Origin: Paenibacillus donghaensis | Lineage (GTDB): Bacteria > Bacillota > Bacilli > Paenibacillales > Paenibacillaceae | Assembly (NCBI RefSeq): GCF_002192415.1 | Contig: NZ_CP021780.1 | Span: 4,340,001 to 4,404,000 of the forward strand | Reading direction: 5' to 3' | DNA: 64,000 bases | Part shown: positions 7,544 through 16,631 of the stretch, piece after piece | Position numbering within the stretch: the first letter of the stretch is position 1 | Layout: each line of letters begins with the position of its first letter | The notes under the pieces: generated by a model | What the model saw: only the letters and a program-made list of their open reading frames with translations | The model's database searches: none | What the model was told of the DNA's origin: nothing | Translations under genes and position numbers: made by a program

Positions 7544-8638
7544 TTATACATATACCGTGTAATCATTATGCTGCAGCAGCAGCTTGGCCTGCTCCATATC
7601 ATGCTCCTGACGGAAGGACAGCCGCATAATGCCAGGCACATCCTCACGACTCTCGATGATCTGCACGTTGCTGAGGTTGATGCCCTGATCGCCCAACTGG
7701 GTCGTAATGCGCCCGATGATACCCGGATGATCCGGCACATCGATATGAAGGTCGAACAGCGGCATGATCATGCCCTTGCGCCGCTCCGGCAGCTGGCTGC
7801 GGAAGTCATTCGCATCGCCGAATGCTTGCTGGATGCCCTTGCCATCCTCCTGCTCCAGCATGTCGATGAAGGATGCTACCTCTTCATTCCAATCCTTCAG
7901 CAGACGCAGCATCACGGAACGGTTACCCAGCAGAATATCGCGCCAGATCACCGGGTCACTGGAAGCAATCCGCGTAATGTCGCGGAAGCCCCCGGCAGCC
8001 AGCGTGCTGTACAATGAATCGGTATCATCATAAGCAGAGATTTGGTTGACCAAGGCCACCGCGATAATATGCGGCAGATGGCTGATTGCCCCAACAATCT
8101 CGTCATGACGCTCAGGGTCCAGGCGCACAATCTGCGCCCGGGTATGTAGAAGCAGAGTCTCCAGCGCATGGTAGGCTTCCTCCGGCACTCCTGGCGGAGG
8201 GGTCAGCACGTAATACGCATTCTCGAACAGCAGCGAGGACGCGGCCTCCACGCCTGAGCGCTCAGAGCCGGCCATCGGATGACCGCCGATAAAATGTACG
8301 CCCGGCAGCTCAAGCGAAACCGCACAAGCAGCGATGCTGGCTTTGGTGCTGCCAACATCCGTGATGATGCAGCCGGGCTTCAGCGGCAGCTGGCTGAGCT
8401 GCTGCAGATAACCCTCCAGCATGCCGACAGGCACGCACAAAAAGATATAATCGGCATCCAGTGCCGCTTCCTCCACAGAAAGCGTAGCACTGTCGACCAC
8501 GCCTCTGCTGACATATTTCATTGCGGATTCAGGACGGTGGGCATGGCCAACCACGGTTAACCCTTCCTTGCCCTTGAAGCACAGGGCCAAAGAGCCTCCG
8601 ATCAGGCCAACACCAAAGATCGCTATTTTTGTCGTCAT
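7544..8638 (-). CDS. tyrA: Prephenate dehydrogenase with C-terminal ACT domain
   Basis: The 364-residue enzyme oxidatively decarboxylates prephenate to 4-hydroxyphenylpyruvate in tyrosine synthesis. A Rossmann motif IFGVGLIGGSLAL occupies residues 7-19, and the conserved active-site region GGHPMAGSERSG is at about 127-138. The last 70 residues (LHIDVPDHPGIIGRI and following) form an ACT domain, the usual feedback sensor in Firmicute TyrA. It is the last gene of the supraoperon, 47 bases downstream of hisC, and is followed by a strong hairpin. The aroE gene that follows tyrA in B. subtilis is absent. Confidence 0.96.
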   Translation of the reverse strand: MTTKIAIFGVGLIGGSLALCFKGKEGLTVVGHAHRPESAMKYVSRGVVDSATLSVEEAALDADYIFLCVPVGMLEGYLQQLSQLPLKPGCIITDVGSTKASIAACAVSLELPGVHFIGGHPMAGSERSGVEAASSLLFENAYYVLTPPPGVPEEAYHALETLLLHTRAQIVRLDPERHDEIVGAISHLPHIIAVALVNQISAYDDTDSLYSTLAAGGFRDITRIASSDPVIWRDILLGNRSVMLRLLKDWNEEVASFIDMLEQEDGKGIQQAFGDANDFRSQLPERRKGMIMPLFDLHIDVPDHPGIIGRITTQLGDQGINLSNVQIIESREDVPGIMRLSFRQEHDMEQAKLLLQHNDYTVYV

Positions 8639-8685
8639 GTTCTTCGAACTACCTGCCTTCTATAGTTTGTCTGATCTGCTGCAGG

Positions 8686-9783
8686 CTATGCCTGAACGCC
8701 TTGACCCGCCAGGGCCAGCTCCAGGGCAGCGACAAAAGCCTTATTCTGCTCAGTAGAGCCTACAGTAACACGAATATATGTAGGGTACAGGCGGTGCCCG
8801 GCGCGTACTATAATACCTTGCTTCAGCAGAGAATCGAACACCTCAAACGCGGATTTGCGCACATCAACCATAATGAAATTCCCGTGTGCCGGGAAAGCTT
8901 CCAGACCCAGACGCTTGAATTCCGCCTGCAGCTGGACAATACCCGCGCTGTTCAGACGGCGGCATTCCTGCACATACTCCTGATCCTGGAGTGCAGCCAG
9001 TGCGGCCGCCTGTGAGATCCGGGTTGTGTTAAAAGGCTCTCTAACCTGATTAATCAGGGTAATGATCTGCGGACTGGCTACACCATAACCAATGCGCAGG
9101 GCGGCGAGACCGTAGATTTTGGAGAACGTGCGCAGAATGACCAGATTCGGATAACGCTCCAGCAGCTTAACGCCGTCGGAGTAGGACAGATCAGTTACAT
9201 ATTCGCAATAGGCCTCATCCAGCACGACCATCACCTGCGAAGGCACGGAATCCAGGAAGGTGACCAGCGCATCTTCAGGGACAATCGTTCCGGTAGGATT
9301 ATTGGGATTGCAGATCCAGATTATCTTGGTACGATCCGTTACACGGGCCAGCATCGCCTTCAGATCATGGGTGCCCTCGGCAAGCGGGACTTCAATCGTA
9401 ACCGCGCCTTCGATATCGGCATTGCTTTTGTATACGGAGAAGGTCTGGTCAGCCATAATCGTCTCATCACCCGGCAGGAAAAAAGCACGCGCGATCAGCG
9501 CAATGATCTCATCCGATCCGCAGCCGAAGATGATCTGATCCGGCTTCACGTTCAAGTGAGCGGCAAGTGCGGCTGTCAGTTCTGCGGCAGAGCCGTCAGG
9601 ATACAGGAATAGGTTGTCAAGCTCGGCCAGGATAGCCGCTTTGGCGCTGGGGGAGGACCCGTATGGATTCTCGTTGGAGGCAAGCTTGATCACCTCGCTC
9701 AGTCCCAGCTCTTTCTTCACTTCTTCAATCGGCTTGCCCGGCTTGTAGACAGGCAAATCCACTATATTAGGTTTGGGATTCAT
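8686..9783 (-). CDS. hisC: Histidinol-phosphate aminotransferase
   Basis: A 365-residue fold-type I PLP aminotransferase. SNENPYGSSP near residue 36 is the substrate-binding signature of HisC, CNPNNPTG the cofactor-binding segment, and SKIYGLAALRIGYG contains the Schiff-base lysine. It makes histidinol phosphate. In Bacillus the copy embedded in the trp/tyr operon also serves as an aromatic aminotransferase for phenylalanine and tyrosine, which suits its place between trpA and tyrA. The ATG follows GAGGATC. Confidence 0.95.
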   Translation of the reverse strand: MNPKPNIVDLPVYKPGKPIEEVKKELGLSEVIKLASNENPYGSSPSAKAAILAELDNLFLYPDGSAAELTAALAAHLNVKPDQIIFGCGSDEIIALIARAFFLPGDETIMADQTFSVYKSNADIEGAVTIEVPLAEGTHDLKAMLARVTDRTKIIWICNPNNPTGTIVPEDALVTFLDSVPSQVMVVLDEAYCEYVTDLSYSDGVKLLERYPNLVILRTFSKIYGLAALRIGYGVASPQIITLINQVREPFNTTRISQAAALAALQDQEYVQECRRLNSAGIVQLQAEFKRLGLEAFPAHGNFIMVDVRKSAFEVFDSLLKQGIIVRAGHRLYPTYIRVTVGSTEQNKAFVAALELALAGQGVQA

Positions 9784-9806
9784 GGATGATCCTCACTTTC
9801 CATTGA

Positions 9807-10628
9807 TTATGGTCTTAATTGTGCCACAAATTCGCGGATTTGCAACAGTCCCTCATTCCGGGTCGCCGAGTTCTCCAGCAGTGGGATCACCTCTTCAATC
9901 GTGCGGACAATCGCGCTGCCCACGACTACACCGTCACAGACCTGGGAGAATCGCTGCACTTGCTCAGCAGTCGAAATCCCGAAGCCGACCGCAATCGGCA
10001 AATCGGTGGCACGGCGTACGGAAGCAATAAATTCGTCAATTCCGGCATGAAAAGAGGCTCTTTCTCCAGTAACGCCCAAAGAAGATACACAGTAGACGAA
10101 GCCGCTGGCACCCGACACAATGCGGGCAATCCGCTCACTGGAGGTAGGGGCTACCAGCGGGATGAAGTTCACTCCGGCTTCCTTGCTGCGGCGGCGCATC
10201 TCCTCCGATTCCTCGACCGGAAGGTCGGGAATAATCAATCCGCTGATCTCATGGGCCAGCAGCTCCGAGAAAAACTTATCTAGTCCCAGCTGCAGCACCG
10301 GGTTGTAATAAGTGAACAGGATAAACGGCATGTTGCTGCCGGCTTCGCGCGCCTTCAGCGCTGTCTCCATACAGGTACGGAGATGCACCTTGCCGCGCAG
10401 CGCCCGCGAGGACGCCCGCTGAATCACGGGACCGTCAGCCAGCGGGTCCGAGTAGGGAACGCCTAGCTCCAGCATATCGGCTCCTGCGGCTTCAATCTCC
10501 TTGATAATATCCAGCGTTGTCTCCAGATCGGGATCACCTACAGTCAGAAAAGGAATCAATGCCGCCTTGCCCTCCGACTTCAGCTTGCGGAACACCAGAT
10601 CCATGCGGTTGGTGGTTTCGGTTGTCAT
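9807..10628 (-). CDS. trpA: Tryptophan synthase alpha subunit
   Basis: A 273-residue TIM-barrel protein that cleaves indole-3-glycerol phosphate to indole for TrpB. The catalytic acids are in [15 protein letters not shown] (Glu in LELG, Asp in SDP), and the phosphate-binding loops GFGIS and GSAIV are visible near the C-terminus. Its ATG overlaps the trpB stop as ATGA, indicating translational coupling that helps produce equal amounts of the two subunits. Confidence 0.97.
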   Translation of the reverse strand: MTTETTNRMDLVFRKLKSEGKAALIPFLTVGDPDLETTLDIIKEIEAAGADMLELGVPYSDPLADGPVIQRASSRALRGKVHLRTCMETALKAREAGSNMPFILFTYYNPVLQLGLDKFFSELLAHEISGLIIPDLPVEESEEMRRRSKEAGVNFIPLVAPTSSERIARIVSGASGFVYCVSSLGVTGERASFHAGIDEFIASVRRATDLPIAVGFGISTAEQVQRFSQVCDGVVVGSAIVRTIEEVIPLLENSATRNEGLLQIREFVAQLRP

Positions 10629-11824
10629 TGTTTACCCTCTCCTTGCTTGTAAGCCATAATGGACTCCACGTCTTTGTCTCCGCGGCCGGACAGGCAGATG
10701 ACCACAATATCGTCTTCGCTGAGCGATGCGCCAATCTTGGCGACATGGGCAATCGCATGCGCTGATTCCAGCGCCGGAATAATCCCCTCAGTCACGCACA
10801 ATAGCTCCAGTGCTTCCAGCGCCTCGGCATCCGTCACCGGCACATACTGTGCCCGCTCGATATCCTTCAGATAGGAATGCTCAGGGCCAACTCCCGGATA
10901 ATCCAGTCCAGCGGAGATGGAATGGGCCTCAATTACCTGGCCATGCTCATCCTGCAGCAGATAGCTCATCGAGCCCTGGAATACCCCGTGGGTGCCCTTG
11001 CTCATCGTAGCCGCATGAAACGGAGTGTCCGTTCCTTTGCCGGCTGCTTCTACCCCAATCATAGCCACATCCTTATCCTCAACGAAGGGATAGAACATCC
11101 CGATCGCATTGCTGCCGCCACCGACAGCCGCCACCAGCATATCCGGAAGTCTGCCTTCAGCCTCCAGAATCTGGCGGCGGGTCTCATCGCCAATGATTCG
11201 CTGGAAATTGCGGACCATCATCGGATAAGGATGCGGGCCTACAGCAGAACCCAGCACATAGAACGTATCGTCCACATGGCTGACCCAGTAGCGCAAGGCC
11301 TCATTGCCGGCATCCTTCAAGGTACGTGAACCTGAGGTCACCGGAATGACCTCGGCTCCGAGCAGCTTCATGCGGAAGACGTTAAGCGCCTGGCGGCGCG
11401 TGTCCTCTTCGCCCATAAACACCTTGCACTCCATGCCCAGCAGGGCCGCCACTGTCGCTGTAGCCACACCATGCTGACCGGCTCCCGTTTCGGCGATCAC
11501 TTTCTTTTTGCCCATGGCTTTCGCCAATATTCCCTGTCCGATCGCATTGTTGATCTTGTGCGCACCCGTGTGGTTCAAGTCCTCGCGCTTCAGATAAATC
11601 TTCGCCTTGCCCAGATGCTTGCTCAGCCGCTCCGCATAATACAGCGGGGTTTCGCGTCCAGAATATTGCTTCAGTAGATAATCGATTTCCGCCTGGAAAG
11701 CAGGGTCGGCCGAATGCTTGCGGTACGCCTCCTCCAGCTCAATCAACGCGTTCATTAAAGTCTCAGGCACGAAGCGTCCTCCGAAAGCTCCGAAACGTCC
11801 ATGCTGGTCCGGTACCTGTATCAT
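10625..11824 (-). CDS. trpB: Tryptophan synthase beta subunit
   Basis: A 399-residue PLP enzyme of the TrpB1 type. HTGAHKINN contains the PLP lysine (Lys90), and GGGSNAIG binds the cofactor phosphate. It joins indole with serine to make tryptophan within the alpha2beta2 complex. Start and stop both overlap the neighbouring genes as ATGA, so trpF-trpB-trpA are translationally linked. Confidence 0.97.
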   Translation of the reverse strand: MIQVPDQHGRFGAFGGRFVPETLMNALIELEEAYRKHSADPAFQAEIDYLLKQYSGRETPLYYAERLSKHLGKAKIYLKREDLNHTGAHKINNAIGQGILAKAMGKKKVIAETGAGQHGVATATVAALLGMECKVFMGEEDTRRQALNVFRMKLLGAEVIPVTSGSRTLKDAGNEALRYWVSHVDDTFYVLGSAVGPHPYPMMVRNFQRIIGDETRRQILEAEGRLPDMLVAAVGGGSNAIGMFYPFVEDKDVAMIGVEAAGKGTDTPFHAATMSKGTHGVFQGSMSYLLQDEHGQVIEAHSISAGLDYPGVGPEHSYLKDIERAQYVPVTDAEALEALELLCVTEGIIPALESAHAIAHVAKIGASLSEDDIVVICLSGRGDKDVESIMAYKQGEGKQ

Positions 11825-12501
11825 GATTGCTTCACCCTTTCCACAAAAGCTGTCATTTTGAGCAAATCTTTAACGCCGTCACTTTCTACTCCGCTGGATA
11901 CATCCACACCATAGGGAGCATAATGGTCCAGCAGCTGTCCGATATTGATAGGATTCAGTCCTCCGGCTATAAATAAAGGCAGCCCATAGCTTGCTGCCGT
12001 CTCCTGCAAATACGGGATCTTGTCCCAGGCAAAAGCTCTTCCCGAGCCGCCGCTCTGCTGCGCATCGTAGGTATCCAGCAGCACCGCGTCGACAGTGCCG
12101 GCATACCTCGCCAGCTGGCGGCTGCCTTCAGCGGGATCATCCCCGCTGCCTTCTGTCACGCTCAGCGCTTTCCAGACCTCAGCCTGCGGGAAGGCCTGCT
12201 TGATCTCCCGGCAGAAGTCCGGGCTCTCTGCCCCGTGCAGCTGAATAACGTCAAGCGGAACAACGGCAAGCAGCTCCTTCAGCCATGGCAGCTGCGGGTT
12301 GACGAACACACCGGCAGCCTGCGGCGGTCTGCCCGCCTGCCAGCCGGGCAGCTGTGCTACCAGCTCGGCTGCCCGCTCTGCGGTCACTTGGCGGCGGCTC
12401 TTGGCGAACACGAGTCCGATATAATCCAGCGGTAAGTGTATCATAGATTTTAGCACTTCAACGTCCTGAAGTCCACAGATTTTTAGCTTCACCTCAGACA
12501 T
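11821..12501 (-). CDS. trpF: Phosphoribosylanthranilate isomerase
   Basis: The ATG at 12501 ([10 protein letters not shown]) is chosen because family members begin with KICG close to the N-terminus; the longer frame upstream lies within trpC. The 226-residue TIM barrel has the catalytic Cys in KICGL and the Asp in VDVSSGVE near the C-terminus. It catalyses the Amadori rearrangement of phosphoribosylanthranilate to CdRP. It overlaps trpC by 8 bases and trpB by 4. Confidence 0.95.
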   Translation of the reverse strand: MSEVKLKICGLQDVEVLKSMIHLPLDYIGLVFAKSRRQVTAERAAELVAQLPGWQAGRPPQAAGVFVNPQLPWLKELLAVVPLDVIQLHGAESPDFCREIKQAFPQAEVWKALSVTEGSGDDPAEGSRQLARYAGTVDAVLLDTYDAQQSGGSGRAFAWDKIPYLQETAASYGLPLFIAGGLNPINIGQLLDHYAPYGVDVSSGVESDGVKDLLKMTAFVERVKQS

Positions 12502-13324
12502 CAGAAGCACTTCTCCCATTTGCAGGAAGTGGGCCAAGCAGTTCATGAACCGCCTGCTCCACATCGGCCTTCCGCATCAGATACTCGCCCACCAGCACGG
12601 CTGCAGCGCCGGTTGTTCGCAGATAATCGATATCTGTTGGTCCTGTAATTCCGCTCTCGCTGACCACAGGAACTGCAGTTGGGATCAGTGCTGCCAGCTC
12701 TGCCGTTGTCGTAAGGCGTGTCTCGAACGTGCGCAAGTTGCGGTTGTTAATCCCCAGCAGCACTCCCGGATGGGCAGCAAGCCCGGCATCCAGCACGGTT
12801 GTCAGCTCACTGATGTCATGAACCTCCACCAGAATATCCAGACCCAGACTGGCCGCAGTATACGCAAAGGATACCAACTCCTCCGGGGTGAGAATCGCCG
12901 CGATCAGCAGCACCGCATCGGCACCAAGCAGCCGAGCTTCATAAATCTGTCTTTCGTCGATGATGAAATCCTTGCGCAGCAGCGGAAGCTCCACGGCTGC
13001 TCTTACCTGCTGCAGATAGGACCCGCTGCCTTGGAAATAATCTTTGTCCGTTAGCACGGACAGACAGTCAGCCCCGCCCCGCTCGTAAGCTTGAGCTATG
13101 GAGACCGGGTCGAAATCGGCTCGGATCAGCCCCTTGGAGGGAGAAGCCTTCTTCACCTCGGCAATCAGACCCATGGAGCGGTTGCGCCCCTTGACCAGCG
13201 CATTACGGAAATCACGGGTGACCGGCAGACTTGCAATTTCACGCTCTGCCTGTGTCAATGAGAAGGTCTGGCTCAGCGCCTCGACCTCTTTATGTTTGGT
13301 GGCTACAATCTGATCAAGATACAT
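12494..13324 (-). CDS. trpC: Indole-3-glycerol phosphate synthase
   Basis: A 276-residue TIM barrel. VKKASPSKGLI holds the first catalytic lysine, LLRKDFIID the second, and INNRNL and VSESGI close the active site. It cyclises CdRP to indole-3-glycerol phosphate. GGAGGAG precedes the ATG. It overlaps the end of trpD by 11 bases. Confidence 0.96.
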   Translation of the reverse strand: MYLDQIVATKHKEVEALSQTFSLTQAEREIASLPVTRDFRNALVKGRNRSMGLIAEVKKASPSKGLIRADFDPVSIAQAYERGGADCLSVLTDKDYFQGSGSYLQQVRAAVELPLLRKDFIIDERQIYEARLLGADAVLLIAAILTPEELVSFAYTAASLGLDILVEVHDISELTTVLDAGLAAHPGVLLGINNRNLRTFETRLTTTAELAALIPTAVPVVSESGITGPTDIDYLRTTGAAAVLVGEYLMRKADVEQAVHELLGPLPANGRSASDV

Positions 13325-14354
13325 AATTAAGCTCCTCCGTTACGGCTTTTAGCTGCTTCAATTTGTCCAGCGCCTGGCCGGAATCAACTGTAGTGCGGGC
13401 CAATTCTACTCCTGCACCCAGTGTTTCCGCCAGCCCGGCAACATAAATGCAGGCTCCGGCATTGGCCAGAACAATATCCCGGTAAGGGTTAATGGCGCCC
13501 TCCAGTACGGTAGTAATAATCGCTGCATTCTCTGCTGCGCCTCCGCCCATGACAGACGCCAGGGAATGCATGCTCAGTCCCAGATCGTAAGGATTGATCT
13601 CATAAGTCGTTACTTCTCCGTCTTTAAGCTCCGAAACCAGCGTTGGTGCGGAAATGCTGATCTCGTCCAGACCGTCGAAGCTGCTGACTACCATCGCCCG
13701 TTTGGAGCCAAGCTCCTTCAGGACCTTGGCGACAATTTCGGTTTTGCTGCGGTCATAGATCCCCAGCAGTTGCCGGTCTGCACCGGCCGGATTAGTCAGC
13801 GGCCCAAGCATATTGAACACGGTACGCACTCCAAGCTCCTTGCGGGGAGCTGCGGCATGCTTCATCGACGGATGATAGATCTGTGCGAACAGGAAGCAGA
13901 TTCCGATGCTGTCCAGACATTTGCGTGCCTGCTCCGCATTCAGATGAATGTTGACTCCCAGTGCTTCCAGCACATCGGCACTTCCGGCGCGGCCGGAAGC
14001 CGAGCGGTTGCCGTGTTTGGCTACGCGTACGGATGCAGCCGAAGAAATAATAGCCGAAGCCGTCGAGATATTGAACTTATGAATGCCTGAGCCTCCTGTA
14101 CCGCAGGTGTCCAGCAGACGTGCCGTTTCCGTCGTCACATGGGTGCCGAAACCCCGCATCGCCTCCGCGAAGCCGGTAATCTCATCCACCGTTTCTCCTT
14201 TGATCCGCAAGGCGGTCAACAGTGAACCGATTTGCGCCGGTGTAGCGGCCCCTTCCATAATTGTTCCCATAATCTCCCGCGCCTCGGAGCGTGTCAGATG
14301 ATGGCCTTCGATCAGTCCAGATATGGCTGTCTGCATAATTGTTGTGGTCTCCAT
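13314..14354 (-). CDS. trpD: Anthranilate phosphoribosyltransferase
   Basis: The ATG at 14354 follows AGGAGG at 9 bases; a GTG at 14375 overlaps the trpE stop but has no ribosome binding site. The 346-residue protein contains the PRPP-binding CGTGGSG motif and the anthranilate-binding KHGNRSAS segment. It transfers the phosphoribosyl group to anthranilate. It follows trpE after 17 bases. No glutamine amidotransferase subunit (trpG/pabA) is encoded in this operon, as in B. subtilis, where one is shared with folate synthesis. Confidence 0.96.
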   Translation of the reverse strand: METTTIMQTAISGLIEGHHLTRSEAREIMGTIMEGAATPAQIGSLLTALRIKGETVDEITGFAEAMRGFGTHVTTETARLLDTCGTGGSGIHKFNISTASAIISSAASVRVAKHGNRSASGRAGSADVLEALGVNIHLNAEQARKCLDSIGICFLFAQIYHPSMKHAAAPRKELGVRTVFNMLGPLTNPAGADRQLLGIYDRSKTEIVAKVLKELGSKRAMVVSSFDGLDEISISAPTLVSELKDGEVTTYEINPYDLGLSMHSLASVMGGGAAENAAIITTVLEGAINPYRDIVLANAGACIYVAGLAETLGAGVELARTTVDSGQALDKLKQLKAVTEELNYVS

Positions 14355-14371
14355 TATAGTCGTCCTCCTGC

Positions 14372-15925
14372 TCACGGGGTATATTCGAACATATAGTCCT
14401 GGTTGATTACCTGCGGTTCTTTCACCTGTGTTGGAAACATCGCTTCTGCCATCCGGATCGCCTTCAGCATCGCCTTAGCCTTATTAACCGTTTCTTCGTA
14501 TTCCTTCTCAGGCACCGAGTCCCAGACAATCCCGGCACCCGCCTGCACATAAGCCCGGCCCTTGCGGAAAATAATCGTCCGGATCGTGATGCAGGAGTCC
14601 ATATTGCCGGAGAAGCCCAAATAACCGATCGCTCCGGCGTAAGCGCCCCTTGCTTCGTGCTCCAGCTCGGCGATAATCTCCATCGCCCGCAGCTTCGGTG
14701 CTCCCGACACGGTTCCGGCAGGCATGCAGGAGAGAAAAGCATCGAAGAAATCCTTATTCTCATCCAGCTCCCCAGAAACATTCGAGACCATGTGCATGAC
14801 ATGTGAATATTTCTCAATCTCCATGAAGGAGTCGCAGGTAACGGTTCCGAATTTCGATACCCGGCCCAGATCGTTGCGGCCCAGATCGACCAGCATCAGA
14901 TGCTCTGCCCGCTCCTTCTCATCCTCCAGCAGCTCGGCAGCGAGCGCACGGTCCATCGCTTCGTTATCGCCTCTTGGACGTGTTCCGGCGATAGGACGGG
15001 TCTCCACCCGGCTGCCGTCAACCTTCACCAGCGCCTCCGGCGAGGTGCCGACGATGATCTCCTCATCCATTTTTAGATAATACATATATGGGGAAGGGTT
15101 TATGGTACGCAGCATCCGGTAGACATGCAGTGGAGATACCTCCGTATCAATATGCAGCCGCTGGGACAGCACCACTTGAAAAATATCGCCGGCACGGATA
15201 TATTCCTTCGCCTGCTCCACATTGCGGATATACTGCTCCTTCGTCAGATTGGAGTGGATCTCGCCAAGCTCCACATCCTGCGGAATGCTCCGCCGGTTGA
15301 CATTCTCCTTCGGCCCTTCCTTCTGCAGCTCTTCAGCCATAACCTCAAGCCTCGCGCTCAGCTCCTCATAGCTCAACCGGATCTCTTCATCCGTAGCCCC
15401 GGCCTGCACATGAAGGTTGCCGATCAGCAGGATCTGCTGCTTCACATGATCAAACACAATGATGCGGTCGCAGAACATGAAGCGGATATCATCCATCAAC
15501 AGATCATCATGGGCATGAGCTGACAGCTTCTCGTAATACTGCAGCAGGTCATAACCGAAGAATCCAATCGCACCGCCCGTAAACGGCGGCATATCCGCGA
15601 GCTTTGGGCTGCGGTAGGAGCGCAGCAATGCTTTCAGCTCCTCAATAGGCTTGCCGCTCAACTGTTTGACCTCACCGCCGATTTCGACGTTGATATTCCC
15701 CTGCTTGCCGGAGATCATCAGGAAAGGATCACAGCCAATGAACGAATACCGGGCCCACTGGATGCCTCCCTCTACACTTTCTAGCAGAAAAGCGCGGTCG
15801 CGCTCTGCAAAACGCTGGAAGATACGGATCGGCGTCTCCATATCGGCAAGCAGCGTCTTTACTACAGGAATCAGGTTGTACTCTCCTGACAGCTTCACCA
15901 CTTCATCAACATTCGGTTTCGTCAT
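14372..15925 (-). CDS. trpE: Anthranilate synthase component I
   Basis: The ATG at 15925 follows AAGGAGG at 8 bases and gives 517 residues. The C-terminal chorismate-binding half shows GTSPEALV, RPIAGTRPRG, GRNDLGRV and PAGTVSGAPK, the standard TrpE motifs. An LLES element near residue 50 fits the tryptophan feedback site. It converts chorismate and ammonia (from the amidotransferase partner) to anthranilate. As the first trp gene it sits directly downstream of a TRAP-controlled attenuator. Confidence 0.97.
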   Translation of the reverse strand: MTKPNVDEVVKLSGEYNLIPVVKTLLADMETPIRIFQRFAERDRAFLLESVEGGIQWARYSFIGCDPFLMISGKQGNINVEIGGEVKQLSGKPIEELKALLRSYRSPKLADMPPFTGGAIGFFGYDLLQYYEKLSAHAHDDLLMDDIRFMFCDRIIVFDHVKQQILLIGNLHVQAGATDEEIRLSYEELSARLEVMAEELQKEGPKENVNRRSIPQDVELGEIHSNLTKEQYIRNVEQAKEYIRAGDIFQVVLSQRLHIDTEVSPLHVYRMLRTINPSPYMYYLKMDEEIIVGTSPEALVKVDGSRVETRPIAGTRPRGDNEAMDRALAAELLEDEKERAEHLMLVDLGRNDLGRVSKFGTVTCDSFMEIEKYSHVMHMVSNVSGELDENKDFFDAFLSCMPAGTVSGAPKLRAMEIIAELEHEARGAYAGAIGYLGFSGNMDSCITIRTIIFRKGRAYVQAGAGIVWDSVPEKEYEETVNKAKAMLKAIRMAEAMFPTQVKEPQVINQDYMFEYTP

Positions 15926-15958
15926 ATAAGTTGCCTCCTTGACTGAATTTGAAATACA

Positions 15959-15986
15959 GAAAAAACCCCCACCGAAGTAGAGGTTT
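15959..15986 (-). terminator. trp leader attenuator terminator
   Basis: The minus-strand RNA reads AAACCTCTAC-TTCG-GTGGGGG followed by six U, a stable stem with G-U pairs ending 35 bases before trpE. Its 5' arm can instead pair with AGAGUUUA inside the TRAP site (16184-16191), or with AGGUUUAU at 16081-16088, giving plausible antiterminators. Confidence 0.8.
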
Positions 15987-16152
15987 ATGTAAGTAAGTAT
16001 ATGAAATGAGCAAAGATCCGGCTGATACAAGGCTGTGTTGGCAGACTAACCCCTTCATCGGCATTGCACGGGTTCAATAAATAAACCTGCGACAGCCTCT
16101 TGCAAAGTCTCCGCTATTAACATCCCTGGCTGAATCTGATCAATCTCTTGCA

Positions 16153-16205
16153 CTCTGCTCAACTATACTCATCTCGGCTAAACTAAACTCTTCTTCTCTC
16201 GGCTA
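16153..16205 (-). promoter_or_regulatory. TRAP (MtrB) binding site, 11 NAG triplets
   Basis: On the minus strand 11 NAG triplets start exactly every 5 bases: TAG, GAG, AAG, GAG, TAG, TAG, GAG, GAG, TAG, GAG, GAG. TRAP is a ring of 11 subunits and its known sites consist of such triplets with 2-3 base spacers. With tryptophan bound, TRAP would wrap this segment, block its pairing with the terminator's 5' arm, and allow termination before trpE. One triplet (AAG, third) departs from the usual GAG/UAG. Confidence 0.9.
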
Positions 16206-16211
16206 AATACC

Positions 16212-16241
16212 ACTATACATGATGACAAGGGTCATTGACAA
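16212..16241 (-). promoter_or_regulatory. Promoter of the trp leader
   Basis: TTGTCA (16241-16236), 18-base spacer, TATAGT (16217-16212) on the minus strand, just after the aroH stop. The implied start site falls at or within the first TRAP triplet, so part of trp transcription may come from the upstream aro genes. Confidence 0.6.
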
Positions 16242-16256
16242 CCCCGCTGCCTAATT

Positions 16257-16631
16257 TCAAGATTTGTCCTGGGATAAATCGGGACGCAGCTTCTGGGCTT
16301 CGTTTAGATACACATGGCGGATTTCGCGCTGTGTTTTGATCGTATTGACCTGTACCATCAGGCGGATGCACTGCGGCAGGCTGCCCTTGACGGGGATCTC
16401 CACTGAACACATCAATGGCACCATTTCCCAGCCTTCAATCTCACGGATCGCCCGCGCCGGGAAGGTCGCGTCCAGATCCTCCGTCATCGTAATCCACACG
16501 CTGCAGATATCCTCGGCGATCACGTGATTGCGCTCCACAATCTCACGCAGCAGCACAACCGTCTCACGCAGGATTTCAGCTTCGTCATTTCGGGTAACGG
16601 TTGTTGCTCCGCGAATGCCACGGTTTACCAC
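16257..16631 (-). CDS. aroH: Chorismate mutase, AroH class
   Basis: A 124-residue protein of the compact trimeric AroH family. RGIRGATTV near the N-terminus supplies the active-site Arg, and later family residues (VPLMCSVEIPV, IRLMVQVNT, VYLNEA) are present. It rearranges chorismate to prephenate, feeding TyrA downstream. It starts at GTG with GGAGG upstream and overlaps the end of aroB by 7 bases. Confidence 0.95.
   Translation of the reverse strand: MVNRGIRGATTVTRNDEAEILRETVVLLREIVERNHVIAEDICSVWITMTEDLDATFPARAIREIEGWEMVPLMCSVEIPVKGSLPQCIRLMVQVNTIKTQREIRHVYLNEAQKLRPDLSQDKS

Noticed and set aside
7274..8017. Plus-strand frame of 247 codons opposite tyrA
   Set aside because: No ribosome binding site, and it reads through the terminator hairpin and the antisense of tyrA.
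15959..16241. T-box riboswitch ahead of trpE
   Set aside because: No AGGGTGGTACC-type sequence or specifier loop was found; the NAG repeats explain the leader.
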